A model generated the notes under the pieces. The model searched no databases and was not told the DNA's origin. It saw nothing but the letters and a program-made list of their open reading frames with translations. From CAYTOF01 sp964439435 (GTDB taxonomy: Bacteria; Bacillota; Clostridia; Oscillospirales; QAMX01), in contig CAYTOF010000008.1 in assembly GCA_964439435.1 (NCBI GenBank), positions 1 through 47,425 on the forward strand: a stretch of DNA of 47,425 bases, read 5' to 3'. Below, one piece after another: positions 34,318-44,335 of the stretch (position 1 is its first letter; every line of letters starts with the position of its first letter). Made by a program: the position numbers and the translations under genes.

Positions 34318-34327
34318 NNNNNNNNNN
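34318..34327. other. Assembly gap of ten N
   Basis: Ten undetermined bases. The true gap should hold the last ~20-25 codons of pyrH, the intergenic bases and the first ~10 codons of frr, so ten is probably a placeholder. Confidence 0.95.
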
Positions 34328-34864
34328 GAACAAGCAAAAAGAATGCGCAAGGCGATAGAATCGCTGAGTTATGAGCTCTCCACGATCAGAGCCGGACGCG
34401 CATCTGCCTCGGTGCTTGACAAAATTTCCGTGGACTATTACGGCACAAGCACACCCATTGCACAGATTGCAACTGTCAGTGTGCCCGAACCGCGTATGCT
34501 AGCGATAACCCCTTGGGATCCTGCCGTACTCCGCAATGTCGAGAGAGCCATATTGCAATCAGATCTTGGCATAAACCCCATCAACGACGGCAAATCCCTC
34601 CGTTTGGTTTTCCCGCCCTTGACAGAAGAGAGGCGTAAAGAACTCGCAAGATCCGTACGCAAATCCGGTGAAGATGCCAAAGTTGCTGTGCGCAACATCA
34701 GACGCGACTCTCTGGACAAGTTTAAAGCCATGAAAAAGAAATCCGAAATCACGGAAGACGATATGAAGTTGACCGAAAAGGAACTAAACGAACTGACAGA
34801 TATCCACGTGAAAGATATCGATAAAGTGGTTGCTGCCAAAGAAGCAGAAATCTTAGAGGTATAG
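34328..34864 (+). CDS. frr: Ribosome recycling factor, 5' end lost at the gap
   Basis: 178 residues of a protein of about 185. EQAKRMRKAIESL, TIRAGRASASVLDKISVDYYG, IAQIATVSVPEPRM, GINPINDGKSLRLVFPPLTEERRKEL and the long final helix (VAVRNIRRDSLDKF) are those of RRF, which splits post-termination ribosomes with EF-G. The first roughly 8-12 residues, including the start codon, lie in the N gap. It follows pyrH as in other Firmicutes, and uppS starts seven bases after its stop. Confidence 0.95.
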   Translation, partial: EQAKRMRKAIESLSYELSTIRAGRASASVLDKISVDYYGTSTPIAQIATVSVPEPRMLAITPWDPAVLRNVERAILQSDLGINPINDGKSLRLVFPPLTEERRKELARSVRKSGEDAKVAVRNIRRDSLDKFKAMKKKSEITEDDMKLTEKELNELTDIHVKDIDKVVAAKEAEILEV

Positions 34865-34870
34865 CCAACG

Positions 34871-35623
34871 ATGTCGATTTTTCGACGCGCAAAAAAAGCC
34901 CCCTTACGCATGAATGCGGAGCTGCCCCGTCATATCGCGATCATCATGGACGGCAACGGTCGCTGGGCTGCGCGAAGGGGCTTGCCTCGCAAGGCGGGGC
35001 ATGCAGCCGGTGCTGAAGTTTTTCGCAAAATTTCACAGTACTGCGGCAAGCTGGGTGTTGAGCAACTCTCTGTCTTTGCGTTTTCCACAGAAAATTGGAA
35101 TCGCCCCCAAGATGAAGTTGAGGGCATTATGGAGCTTTTGCGTAAATATCTGGAAGAAAGCTGTGAAAAGCTGGTTAAAATGAATGCGCGCCTCAGATTT
35201 ATAGGAAATCTCGAGGCACTGCCGGGAGATATAGTCGATCTTATTGAGCATATAGATATCCTAGCCAAAGACTGTACCGGCATCATCGTCAATGTCTGTA
35301 TAAACTACGGCGGTCGTGCTGATATACTGCAAGCGGCACGCAAGTTGGCCGCATTTCACGCAGGTGGTGTGCTCGATGCAGCCTCCGTATCCCAAGAGGA
35401 TTTCGGAAAGCTGCTGCAAACAGACGGAATGCCCGACCCTGATTTGCTTATCAGAACAGGTGCCGAAAAACGCATATCCAATTTCATGTTGTGGCAGGCG
35501 GCCTATTCTGAGCTTTATTTCACCGATGTTTTATGGCCCGATTTCGACGAAGCTCGCCTGGATGAGGCGATAGAGCATTTCAAACAAAGAAACAGAAGAT
35601 ACGGCACAGTCGGCGGGGTATAA
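34871..35623 (+). CDS. uppS: Undecaprenyl diphosphate synthase (cis-prenyltransferase)
   Basis: 250 residues. The catalytic Asp lies in DGNGRW (D27 to W32), followed by KAGHAAGAE, FAFSTENWNRP and, at the C-terminal side, LLIRTGAEKRISNFMLWQAAYSELYF. In most family members the phosphate-binding loop reads RT-S/G-G-E; here the second Gly is Ala, a small change whose effect I cannot judge. The enzyme makes the C55 lipid carrier for cell-wall synthesis from FPP and IPP. The ATG follows GAGGT. It is a member of the frr-uppS-cdsA-dxr series. Confidence 0.97.
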   Translation: MSIFRRAKKAPLRMNAELPRHIAIIMDGNGRWAARRGLPRKAGHAAGAEVFRKISQYCGKLGVEQLSVFAFSTENWNRPQDEVEGIMELLRKYLEESCEKLVKMNARLRFIGNLEALPGDIVDLIEHIDILAKDCTGIIVNVCINYGGRADILQAARKLAAFHAGGVLDAASVSQEDFGKLLQTDGMPDPDLLIRTGAEKRISNFMLWQAAYSELYFTDVLWPDFDEARLDEAIEHFKQRNRRYGTVGGV

Positions 35624-35661
35624 TAACCCCGCCGCACCAAAGCCGGAAGGAGCCTCTAATT

Positions 35662-36468
35662 ATGCTTGTCCGCACGATCATAGGTTTTTCATTGTTGTTC
35701 CCTTTTCTCGCAATACTATACCTGGCACCGGCATGGGTTTTACCCTGTGCTTATTTTATTATTTGTGCGGCGGTGCAATATGAGCTTTTGTCCGCAACCG
35801 GTATCTTAAAGCACAAATCGCTGCTTACCTTATCGGTGGTAGCAGCCGCATCGGTGCCCTTTTTCTTATACTTTGAAGCCGACGCCCTCACAAGCATCGG
35901 TGCTCTTTTGGTTTTTATCTCTGCTGTTTTTTTTATTGCCATGCGAAGCTCATCCAAAATCCCCTCTTCAACCCTTACATTTACCGCATTTGGCCTCCTC
36001 ACTTCTTTTTTCCTTTCAATGATTATTCCCATCAGAACAGGTGATAATGGCATTTTCCTTTTGCTCTTGCCCTTTATTTCCGCTTGGGGTTCCGACACCG
36101 GCGCGTATTTTATGGGCACATTATTCGGAAAACACAAACTCTGGCCCAAAATCAGCCCCAAGAAATCCGTAGAGGGCGCCTTTGGAGGTGTTTTCTTTGC
36201 CTCGCTCCTTGGATTTATATATGCAACTTTGCTCACAGCATATGCAAGCTACAATGCAAAGGCCTTCTTATTTGCCCTCGTGTGTGCTCTCGGTTCAATC
36301 TTTGGCCAATTTAGTGATTTGTTGTTTTCCTTTATAAAACGGGAGCACAATATAAAGGATTATGGCAATATTTTCCCCGGACACGGTGGCATGTTGGACA
36401 GAGTTGACAGCCTTGTGCTTTCAACGCCTGCTGTCTATATTTTACTTGTTTTAACACAAAGCCTATGA
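35662..36468 (+). CDS. cdsA: Phosphatidate cytidylyltransferase
   Basis: 268 residues with about eight hydrophobic segments. The CDP-alcohol synthase signature near the end is clear: SFIKREHNIKDYGNIFPGHGG followed by LDRVDSL. It converts phosphatidate and CTP to CDP-diacylglycerol in the membrane, feeding phosphatidylglycerol and related lipids; it links with PlsY upstream in the window. The start follows GGAAGG. It overlaps the dxr start by four bases (ATGA), so the two are translationally coupled. Confidence 0.97.
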   Translation: MLVRTIIGFSLLFPFLAILYLAPAWVLPCAYFIICAAVQYELLSATGILKHKSLLTLSVVAAASVPFFLYFEADALTSIGALLVFISAVFFIAMRSSSKIPSSTLTFTAFGLLTSFFLSMIIPIRTGDNGIFLLLLPFISAWGSDTGAYFMGTLFGKHKLWPKISPKKSVEGAFGGVFFASLLGFIYATLLTAYASYNAKAFLFALVCALGSIFGQFSDLLFSFIKREHNIKDYGNIFPGHGGMLDRVDSLVLSTPAVYILLVLTQSL

Positions 36469-37637
36469 AAAACACTTATAAGCGCAGATCTATTTCAATA
36501 CTGGGTTCCACAGGCTCAATCGGCGTGCAGGCTCTTGAGGTCGCCAAGTTGCAACATATACCGGTTGTCGCTCTGGCTGCACATGGAAATTCCAAACTTA
36601 TGGAGGCTCAAGCCCGAGAGTTTCTTCCGGAGTTTGTTGCCCTTCAAAACGCTGACGCGGCTACTGACCTTAAAATAAAATTGGCAGACACCGATATAAA
36701 GGTACTTTCCGGAACAGAAGGCGTCCTTGAGGTCGCAGGAGCGGAGAAAGCAAATATCGCCCTGTGTGCCATATCGGGTATCGCCGGACTGGAACCTGTT
36801 TTGCATGCGGTCAGCGCGGGAAAAGACATCGCCTTGGCTAACAAGGAGAGTCTTGTGTGCGCCGGGGACATAATCATGCCCCTTGCCGCAAGTAAAAACA
36901 TAAAGATAATCCCCGTCGACTCGGAGCACAGCGCCATATATCGTTGCTTGCTTGCAAATAACTCCAAGCCAAGCCCTTGGAAGCTGATTTTGACAGCTTC
37001 CGGCGGACCTTTTTGGGGAAAACAGAAAACAGAATTGGAAAACATCACACCCGCACAGGCGCTGGCCCATCCCAATTGGGATATGGGACAAAAAATTTCA
37101 ATTGATTCCGCCACGATGATGAACAAGGGACTCGAGCTGATAGAGGCCATGCACCTCTTTTCCATGCCGCCCGCGGACATTGAGATACTTATCCACCCCC
37201 AGAGTATCGTCCACTCCATGGTCGAATACAAAGACGGTGCTTTGCTGGCCCAGCTCGGCTTGCCCGATATGCGTACACCCATCTCCTTTGCGCTTGGTCA
37301 TGATGCGTCTTTAGAGTGCGGTGTGGCGAGAGTTGATTTTGCACAGCTTTCGGCCCTTCATTTTTATGAACCCGATTATGACACATTTCCAGCACCACAT
37401 CTGGCAAGATGCGCAGCAATTGACGGCGGCACAGCGCCGGTTGTGCTCAACGGCGCTAACGAAGCCGCCGTGGAACTGTTTTTGAAAAACAAAATCAGGT
37501 TTTTGGATATAACGAACCTTGTAAAAGAAGCCTGTGGCAAAATCGCACAGGCACATTGTCTTGATATACAGACCGTTTTTGAATATGATGTCCGTGCAAG
37601 GGAGATTGTATATCAAGTCGCCGGAAAGGCAATTTAG
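36465..37637 (+). CDS. dxr: 1-Deoxy-D-xylulose 5-phosphate reductoisomerase
   Basis: 390 residues. NADPH-binding GSTGSIG at residues 14-20, ALANKESLVCAG, the metal- and substrate-site region PVDSEHSAIYRCL, LTASGGPFWG and MMNKGLELIEAMHLF are standard DXR motifs. It makes MEP, the committed step of non-mevalonate isoprenoid synthesis. ispG, a later enzyme of the same pathway, is two genes downstream, and uppS upstream uses the product. Length is normal. Confidence 0.98.
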   Translation: MKNTYKRRSISILGSTGSIGVQALEVAKLQHIPVVALAAHGNSKLMEAQAREFLPEFVALQNADAATDLKIKLADTDIKVLSGTEGVLEVAGAEKANIALCAISGIAGLEPVLHAVSAGKDIALANKESLVCAGDIIMPLAASKNIKIIPVDSEHSAIYRCLLANNSKPSPWKLILTASGGPFWGKQKTELENITPAQALAHPNWDMGQKISIDSATMMNKGLELIEAMHLFSMPPADIEILIHPQSIVHSMVEYKDGALLAQLGLPDMRTPISFALGHDASLECGVARVDFAQLSALHFYEPDYDTFPAPHLARCAAIDGGTAPVVLNGANEAAVELFLKNKIRFLDITNLVKEACGKIAQAHCLDIQTVFEYDVRAREIVYQVAGKAI

Positions 37638-37672
37638 GGATGCCTTTCCAAAAACAACTTCATCGGGAGTGA

Positions 37673-38716
37673 TTGCTTATTTGGCAGATTATAATAGCTA
37701 TTTTGGTCTTTGGCCTGCTCGTTTTGGTACATGAACTGGGGCACTTTGCCACAGCAAAGGCAACGGGTATACGGGTCAACGGTTTTTCCATCGGTCTCGG
37801 GCCCAGGCTCGTGGGATTCAAGCTCGGTGAAACCGACTTTTCCCTGCGCTTGCTGCCTGTGGGCGGCGCCTGTATTATGGAGGGCGAAGACGAAAAATCA
37901 TCCGACTCGCGCGCCTTTGTCAATAAACCCATCTGGGCCAGATTCTTGGTCCTGATTTCAGGCTCAGCCATGAACTTTTTGCTGGGTTTTATCGTCATAT
38001 TTATTCTCTTTGCACCGGCAAAGGTGCTTCATACGCCCAGAGTTGACAGTATTCCTGCGGAATTGGGCATCTCCAACGCAGGTGTCATGCCCGGGGACGA
38101 ATTCAAAAAGATAAACGGCGAACGTGTTTATGTGTCCGACAACTTAACTTTTTTGCTTCAGAGATATCAGGGAGCACCCTACACAATAGAGCTTGTCCGT
38201 AACGGCAAAAAAGTTGTGCTCGAGGATGTCAAGCTTGAACCGCGCATTTTTGAAGGCGAAGAGAGTCCCAGATATGGCTTTACACTTACAACAGTACAGG
38301 CAACTTTTTGGGGCAAATTGCACCATGTGTGGCTTTCTTCCCTTGACTATCTCCGCGTAATACGTATGACTCTGGCAGATCTCTTCACCGGAGTAGTGGG
38401 GGTTGGGCAATTGACAGGCCCTGTCGGTATAACGGCAACTCTTTCCGATGCGGCCAAAGCAAGCGAATTCCGTTTTCTTTGGGGACTTGTGTCCTTTATT
38501 TCGATTAACCTTGCCTTTGTCAACCTCTTGCCTTTGCCCGCCTTGGATGGTGGCAGGATTTTGTTTCTGATCATCGAACTTTTCATGAAGCTCTTTGGAC
38601 TGAAGCGACTAAACCCCAAATATGAAAACTATATACACCTGGGCGGATTGGCTCTGTTTATGCTGCTCATGGTATATGTTACATTCAACGATATCGTACG
38701 ACTTGTGGCAAAATAG
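37673..38716 (+). CDS. rseP: Site-2 (M50) membrane metalloprotease RseP
   Basis: 347 residues. Zinc motif HELGH (H20, E21, H24) is in the first membrane segment, and the third ligand LDGG follows NLLPLPA near the last third. A PDZ domain lies between (ISNAGVMPGDEFKKING). It cleaves within membranes, e.g. anti-sigma factors. The start is TTG at 37673 behind GGGAG; I see no better upstream ATG, so a rare start may reduce its level. In Firmicutes it sits between dxr and ispG/polC, as here. Confidence 0.95.
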   Translation: MLIWQIIIAILVFGLLVLVHELGHFATAKATGIRVNGFSIGLGPRLVGFKLGETDFSLRLLPVGGACIMEGEDEKSSDSRAFVNKPIWARFLVLISGSAMNFLLGFIVIFILFAPAKVLHTPRVDSIPAELGISNAGVMPGDEFKKINGERVYVSDNLTFLLQRYQGAPYTIELVRNGKKVVLEDVKLEPRIFEGEESPRYGFTLTTVQATFWGKLHHVWLSSLDYLRVIRMTLADLFTGVVGVGQLTGPVGITATLSDAAKASEFRFLWGLVSFISINLAFVNLLPLPALDGGRILFLIIELFMKLFGLKRLNPKYENYIHLGGLALFMLLMVYVTFNDIVRLVAK

Positions 38717-38724
38717 GAGTGCAA

Positions 38725-39789
38725 ATGGAAAGCAATAGGCGTTCTACCCGAGGTATCTATGCCGATGGGCTACAAATCGGCAACGGTGCACCCATTTCGG
38801 TTCAATCCATGACAAATACTCAAACCACCGATGTGGAGAGCACAGTAACGCAGGTCGTTCAGCTTGAAACTGCGGGCTGTCAACTGGTGCGCATTGCCAT
38901 ACCAAACTTGGAGTCTGTCTCCGCATTTGCAAAAATCAAAATGCGGACAAATGTACCGCTTTGCGCCGATATTCACTTTGACCATCGGCTGGCACTGGGC
39001 GCAATCGATGCGGGGGCCGACAAAATCAGAATCAATCCCGGAAATATCGGCTCCTCCGACAGAATAGCTGCTGTTGCGCAGGCTTGCCTGAACCATAAAA
39101 TCCCCTTGCGCGTGGGTGTCAATGCCGGTTCTGTTTCAAAGGCTTTAATCGCAAAACACGGCAGCGCGACTGTTCCGGCGCTCATAGAAAGCGCCGCCGA
39201 AAATATAAGAATGTTAAACGACTGCGGTTTTGACGACATCTGTCTGTCCATAAAAGCAAGCGATGTGCAAAGAACCATTCAGGCAAATCTTGAAGCTGCA
39301 GATACATTCCCCTACCCGCTGCACATAGGTGTGACCGAAGCAGGAATCGGACAGAGTGCCATCCTGCGCTCTGCCATAGGCATCGGCGGTTTGCTGGCCA
39401 TGGGTGTCGGCGACACCATACGCGTATCCCTGACCGGAGACCCTGTTGCCGAAGTTGCCGCCGGCTTCGACATCTTACGAGCTGTCGGCCTAATGCACGG
39501 CGGAATCGACATCATTTCATGCCCTACCTGCGGCAGGTGCAATGTGGACCTCGAACAAATTGCCGCAAAGGTAAAAGAAGCCGTATCTCACATAGCCACA
39601 GACAAAAACATAAAAATCGCCATTATGGGATGTGCCGTCAACGGCCCCGGGGAGGCAAGAGAGGCGGATATCGGGCTGGCCGGCGGAAAAGGCGAGTTTC
39701 TTCTTTTTGCAGACGGCGAGACAGTTTGCAAAGTTTCGCCGGAAAACGCTGTGAATGTACTTTTACAAAAATTGCATGAAATAGTATAA
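38725..39789 (+). CDS. ispG: 4-Hydroxy-3-methylbut-2-enyl diphosphate synthase
   Basis: 354 residues. The [4Fe-4S] ligands C266 and C269 (SCPTCGRC) and C303 with the nearby Glu (MGCAVNGPGEAREADIG) are present, as in bacterial two-domain IspG (GcpE). The N-terminal TIM barrel begins with PISVQSMTNTQTTD. It makes HMBPP in the MEP pathway. A GTG at 38719 would be in frame, but the ATG at 38725 is five bases after TAGGAG and is preferred. Follows rseP at eight bases. Confidence 0.97.
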   Translation: MESNRRSTRGIYADGLQIGNGAPISVQSMTNTQTTDVESTVTQVVQLETAGCQLVRIAIPNLESVSAFAKIKMRTNVPLCADIHFDHRLALGAIDAGADKIRINPGNIGSSDRIAAVAQACLNHKIPLRVGVNAGSVSKALIAKHGSATVPALIESAAENIRMLNDCGFDDICLSIKASDVQRTIQANLEAADTFPYPLHIGVTEAGIGQSAILRSAIGIGGLLAMGVGDTIRVSLTGDPVAEVAAGFDILRAVGLMHGGIDIISCPTCGRCNVDLEQIAAKVKEAVSHIATDKNIKIAIMGCAVNGPGEAREADIGLAGGKGEFLLFADGETVCKVSPENAVNVLLQKLHEIV

Positions 39790-39851
39790 ATATCAATACA
39801 TGCTTGTTATATTTAGATGATTTGTCCTAATTATTGGAGATAATTGCTAAG

Positions 39852-42800
39852 ATGGAAAACAGGAAGTTTACCGAAGCGCTTGCTCTTTATCGCACTGACG
39901 ACGAACGGCTCGGCGCCATTGTTGAAAATGCCGTGATCATGTCCATGGAACTGGATCGCGGCACAAAAAAACTATATTTGACCTTGACCTTTGATGAGAT
40001 TGCAGACGTAGAGGATCTTTACGAGATATCCGAGGGCATCAAGACAATATACAGTTTGAACACTGTCAAACTCACCCCAAAATATGACAGCTCCCTTTAT
40101 TCGGCCAGAGCACTCTATGCGCTGTGTGACTATATGGCAGCGGAGCTTCCTTCCGCCGCTCCATTTTTAAAAGGCTGTAAAATAGAGGCCCTTGACAACA
40201 CCGTGAAAATCACACTTGCAGACTGCAGTGCTTACTTACTTAAAAGTCTGGATTTCTCCGCCTTGTTCGCAAGGGAAGTTGCAGCACAATACGGGGTCGG
40301 CGTCCGCCAAGTGCTCATTGAAGACGACAAACACTGCAACCATGAAGAGGAACTCAATGACTACGCCGAGAAAATAATAGAGGAACAAAAGGCCATTTTA
40401 GAGGAAAATCCGCCTCCTCCTCCCAAAGAAACAACGTCAAGCGTTGAGTCTCCACGTTTCAAAATACCTGCAAAACGACCTCCTCGGCCTACAAATGTTG
40501 ACCAATCCGACATCCTCATGGGCAATGCCTTTGGAGAGGAACCCATAAAAATGGAGCTGATCAACACCGATTGTGGGCGTATCGCTGTCTGCGGTGAAGT
40601 CTTTGCCCTTGAGACAAGGACCACATACAGCGGGCGAGAGATCATCATCGCAGCTGATATCACAGACAAAACGGGCTCAGTACGAGTTAAAAAGATACTT
40701 TCCGTGGCGAAAGCCGAGGAACTGCTTGGAAAGCTCCAAGTCGGTTCATATATTTCCGTGCGCGGAGATATCGAACACGACAAGTATTACAACGACTGTG
40801 TTTTAAAGCCCGTGGATATAGTGCTTGCAAAGAGGCAATTTAGATCCGATCGAGCCCAAGAGAAGCGAGTCGAACTGCATTTGCACACCAACATGAGCCA
40901 AATGGACGGCATCTCATCGGCTTCTGCTCTTATCTCCCGTGCCAAGGAATGGGGCCACTCCGCCATAGCAATCACCGACCACGGTGTGACCCAGGGTTTT
41001 CCCGAAGCCGCTTATGCCGGAAAGGACATCAAAGTAATCTATGGCATGGAAGGCTATTTTGTAAATGATTTGGCCGATATTGAAGCCGTGCGCGGAGAGG
41101 CCGACTCTCTCCTCTCCGGTGAATTCGTCTGTTTTGACATCGAAACCACCGGCACAATCCCCACAAACGACGGTATAACAGAAATCGCTGCAAACCTCGT
41201 CGTCAACGGGGAAATAAAAGACACCTTTCAAACATACACCAACCCCGGCAGACCAATCAGCGCCTTTATATCAAATCTCACAGGCATCACAAACGCCATG
41301 GTGAAAAATGCTCCTTCTCAACTGGAAGGCGTCAAAGCATTTAAAGAGTTTTGCAAAGACCGCATACTCGTAGCGCACAACGCCAAGTTTGATACGGGCT
41401 TTATATCCTATATCTGCGAAATAAATGGTATATCCTGGAATATGACATCAATCGACACTTTAGAGATGTCCCGAATATTACTGCCTGATTTAAAAAAACA
41501 CAAACTCAATTTTGTTGCAAAGGCATTGAATATCCCGGAATTTAAACACCACAGCGCTGCCGAAGACACCAAGGCACTTTCGCAAATTTTTATAAAACTC
41601 TCAACGGATATCGCAAAGAGAAGAGGTGTCACCAGAGTCAGTCAGCTAAATGCGGAACTGTCCGATATGAGGCGTGAAAATCAACATAGAGGCGGCCCGG
41701 CTGCGGCACTTCCGGTTCGCCATATAATCTTGCTCGCAAAAGACAAGCAGGGTATTAAGAATTTAAACAAACTCGTCTCCCTGTCACATATTGAGCATTT
41801 AAACAGAAGAAAGCAACCCATCATCCCAAGACACGAGCTCGACAAATGCAGAGAAGGACTCATTGTCGGCTCCGCTTGCGAGGCGGGGGAGCTATACAGA
41901 TCAATTACCGAGAGGAAAAGCTGGAATCAACTGCGAAAAATCGCTCACTACTATGACTATCTTGAAATTCAACCCCTTGGCAACAACGCCTTCATGCTCC
42001 AAAACACAGACCCCTCCGGAGAAGACGGCCAAAAATACACCATCGAAGACCTAAGGTCATTCAACAAGACCATTGTCAAGCTCGGCGAGGAACTGGGCAT
42101 CCCTGTTGTAGCCACCGGAGACGTGCATTTCCTTGACCCCGATGACGCCAAATACCGCGCCATCATCATGGCAAGCGAAGGCTTTAAAGATGCCGATGAC
42201 CAAGCTCCTCTCTTTTTAAAGACAACAGAGGAGATGCTTGAAGAGTTTTCCTATCTCGGCGCTGAAAAGGCACGAGAAGTTGTTATAACCAATCCCAAAG
42301 CCATTGCCGATCAGTGTGCCGCACAGCGCCCCTTTCCTGACGGGCTCTACCCACCAAAGCTGCCCGGTTCCGCCGAAGAACTGCGCAAACTCACATGGAA
42401 GAGAGCCCATTCGATGTATGGCGACCCCCTGCCGGACACAGTGAGAGCAGCTATTGAAAGTGAGATCGAACCCATTATAGGACACGGTTTTGATGTGATG
42501 TATATGCTCTCTCAAAAGCTCATCGCACGCTCTTTAGAAAATGGATATCTCGTCGGTTCTCGTGGTTCCGTCGGATCTTCTGTAGTGGCTTTTTTTGCCG
42601 GCATTACAGAGATCAACGCCCTGCCGCCTCATTATCGCTGCCCTTCCTGTAAATACAGCGAATTTCACACGGACGCTGACTCGGGCCCCGATTTACCCGA
42701 TGCGGTCTGCCCCAGATGCGAGACAACCCTGGACAAAGACGGATTTGACATACCCTTTGCCACATTCTTGGGTATTGACGGCGACAAAGACCCGGACATC

Positions 42801-44246
42801 GACCTCAATTTTTCCAGCGTTTATCAGAGCAAAGCCCACAGGCACATGGCGGAGCTGTTTGGAGAAGACAAAGTTTTCAGAGCAGGCACTATTTCCACCA
42901 TTGCAGAGGCGACAGCCTATGGCTATGTGAAAAAATACCATGAAGTGCGAAACAAAACCGTCAACCGTGCTGAGGAGAGCCGTCTGGCTCTTGGCTGTAC
43001 CGGCGTAAAAAAGACGACAGGGCAACATCCAGGAGGGATAATGGTGGTGCCCCAAGACAAAGACATCCATGACTTTTGTCCTATTCAACGCCCGGGTACA
43101 GGGGACGGGGATATCATCACCACACATATTGATTACCACTCCCTTGACTCCAATCTTTTAAAGTTTGATCTTTTGGGAAAAGATGATCCGACGATTTTGC
43201 GCTATCTCGAAGAGCAAACGGGTGTCCCTCTCGAAGATATCCCGCTGGATGACAAGCTGATGTTGAGCCTTTTCTCCTCCAATGAAGCTCTGGGTATTTT
43301 CGACGACCGCATTGTCGGAAGCAACGGTGCCCTTGGTATCCCGGAATTCGGCACCAGATTTGTGCGCGATATGCTAAATGACACCCTGCCCGAAACCATT
43401 GCCGACCTTGTTCGCATATCAGGTCTGTCCCATGGCGAGAATGTGTGGGTGGGCAATGCCCAAACACTGATCAAGGAAAAGAACCTGCAACTGCGGGATT
43501 GCATATGCTGCCGAGACGATATAATGAACTATCTCATCAAAAAAGGCATGGATTCTAAGCTTGCCTTCAAAATCATGGAAGTTGTGCGAAAAAAACCAAA
43601 AGAACCCGGAGCAAAAAAGCTCCTACCCGAATGGGAAAAGGAGATGCTGTCCCTTGGTGTGCCGCAATGGTATATTGATTCATGCAACATGATAACTTAT
43701 CTTTTCCCCAAAGCCCACGCCGCCGCATATGTCGTAATGGCTTTGCGCATCGCTTGGTATAAAGTTCATCGCCCACTTGCTTATTATGGCTCATTTTTTG
43801 GAATAAAGGCGAAGGGTTTCGATGCCGGGGTAATGCTCTCCGGGAAAGATGCTATTTTAAGGCGAATAGATGAGATTTCCGGACTCGGCAACAAGGCAAC
43901 TCAGACCGAAAAAGAGCTGTTGCGAACACTCGAAATCTCCTATGAGTTTTTATTGCGCGGATTTGTTTTCCTACCCATCGACATTATGGAATCAGATGCC
44001 GAACTGTTTTCGATCTACCCTGAGAAAAATGCACTGCGACTTTCATTTAAAGCGCTGGGCGGTTTGGGTTCTGTCGCATCCGCCGAAATACTGGCCGAAC
44101 GGGCGAGAAAGCCCTTTGTCTCCGTTGAGGACTTGGCCACGCGCTGCCGAAAACTGACTACAACAAATATCGATGAACTGCGAGAGCACGGAGCATTGAC
44201 GGATTTGCCCGAGAGCCTACAGACCTCACTTTTTGAACTTGATTGA
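39852..44246 (+). CDS. polC: DNA polymerase III PolC-type alpha subunit
   Basis: 1464 residues from the ATG at 39852; a TTG at 39834 is in frame but overlaps the likely ribosome-binding GGAGA. Domain order fits low-GC PolC: N-terminal domain, an OB fold (about 240-330), PHP domain beginning ELHLHTNMSQMDG near 342, an inserted DEDD 3'-5' exonuclease from about 428 (CFDIETTGT, later VAHNAKFDTGF), the rest of the PHP domain, zinc-binding CPSC with CPRC near 930-955, and the palm with PDIDLNFS near 981. This is the proofreading replicative polymerase. It is followed by a strong terminator and ends the pyrH-to-polC series. Confidence 0.98.
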   Translation: MENRKFTEALALYRTDDERLGAIVENAVIMSMELDRGTKKLYLTLTFDEIADVEDLYEISEGIKTIYSLNTVKLTPKYDSSLYSARALYALCDYMAAELPSAAPFLKGCKIEALDNTVKITLADCSAYLLKSLDFSALFAREVAAQYGVGVRQVLIEDDKHCNHEEELNDYAEKIIEEQKAILEENPPPPPKETTSSVESPRFKIPAKRPPRPTNVDQSDILMGNAFGEEPIKMELINTDCGRIAVCGEVFALETRTTYSGREIIIAADITDKTGSVRVKKILSVAKAEELLGKLQVGSYISVRGDIEHDKYYNDCVLKPVDIVLAKRQFRSDRAQEKRVELHLHTNMSQMDGISSASALISRAKEWGHSAIAITDHGVTQGFPEAAYAGKDIKVIYGMEGYFVNDLADIEAVRGEADSLLSGEFVCFDIETTGTIPTNDGITEIAANLVVNGEIKDTFQTYTNPGRPISAFISNLTGITNAMVKNAPSQLEGVKAFKEFCKDRILVAHNAKFDTGFISYICEINGISWNMTSIDTLEMSRILLPDLKKHKLNFVAKALNIPEFKHHSAAEDTKALSQIFIKLSTDIAKRRGVTRVSQLNAELSDMRRENQHRGGPAAALPVRHIILLAKDKQGIKNLNKLVSLSHIEHLNRRKQPIIPRHELDKCREGLIVGSACEAGELYRSITERKSWNQLRKIAHYYDYLEIQPLGNNAFMLQNTDPSGEDGQKYTIEDLRSFNKTIVKLGEELGIPVVATGDVHFLDPDDAKYRAIIMASEGFKDADDQAPLFLKTTEEMLEEFSYLGAEKAREVVITNPKAIADQCAAQRPFPDGLYPPKLPGSAEELRKLTWKRAHSMYGDPLPDTVRAAIESEIEPIIGHGFDVMYMLSQKLIARSLENGYLVGSRGSVGSSVVAFFAGITEINALPPHYRCPSCKYSEFHTDADSGPDLPDAVCPRCETTLDKDGFDIPFATFLGIDGDKDPDIDLNFSSVYQSKAHRHMAELFGEDKVFRAGTISTIAEATAYGYVKKYHEVRNKTVNRAEESRLALGCTGVKKTTGQHPGGIMVVPQDKDIHDFCPIQRPGTGDGDIITTHIDYHSLDSNLLKFDLLGKDDPTILRYLEEQTGVPLEDIPLDDKLMLSLFSSNEALGIFDDRIVGSNGALGIPEFGTRFVRDMLNDTLPETIADLVRISGLSHGENVWVGNAQTLIKEKNLQLRDCICCRDDIMNYLIKKGMDSKLAFKIMEVVRKKPKEPGAKKLLPEWEKEMLSLGVPQWYIDSCNMITYLFPKAHAAAYVVMALRIAWYKVHRPLAYYGSFFGIKAKGFDAGVMLSGKDAILRRIDEISGLGNKATQTEKELLRTLEISYEFLLRGFVFLPIDIMESDAELFSIYPEKNALRLSFKALGGLGSVASAEILAERARKPFVSVEDLATRCRKLTTTNIDELREHGALTDLPESLQTSLFELD

Positions 44247-44277
44247 AGCATCACCTCAAAAATTCATAAAACCATAG

Positions 44278-44314
44278 AAAGGACCATCTGTTGCACCGCA
44301 ACTGATGGTCCTTT
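44278..44314. terminator. Bidirectional terminator between polC and ligA
   Basis: AAAGGACCATC (44278-44288) pairs with GATGGTCCTTT (44304-44314), and an inner GTTGC/GCAAC lengthens the stem. The genes on both sides converge on it. Confidence 0.85.
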
Positions 44315-44335
44315 CATATAAAATCAAGTGTCAGC

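Noticed and set aside
33923..34864. A 313-codon frame running through the N gap as a fusion before frr
   Set aside because: Its first half is an out-of-frame reading of pyrH and it passes ten Ns; only the part after 34327 is real (frr).
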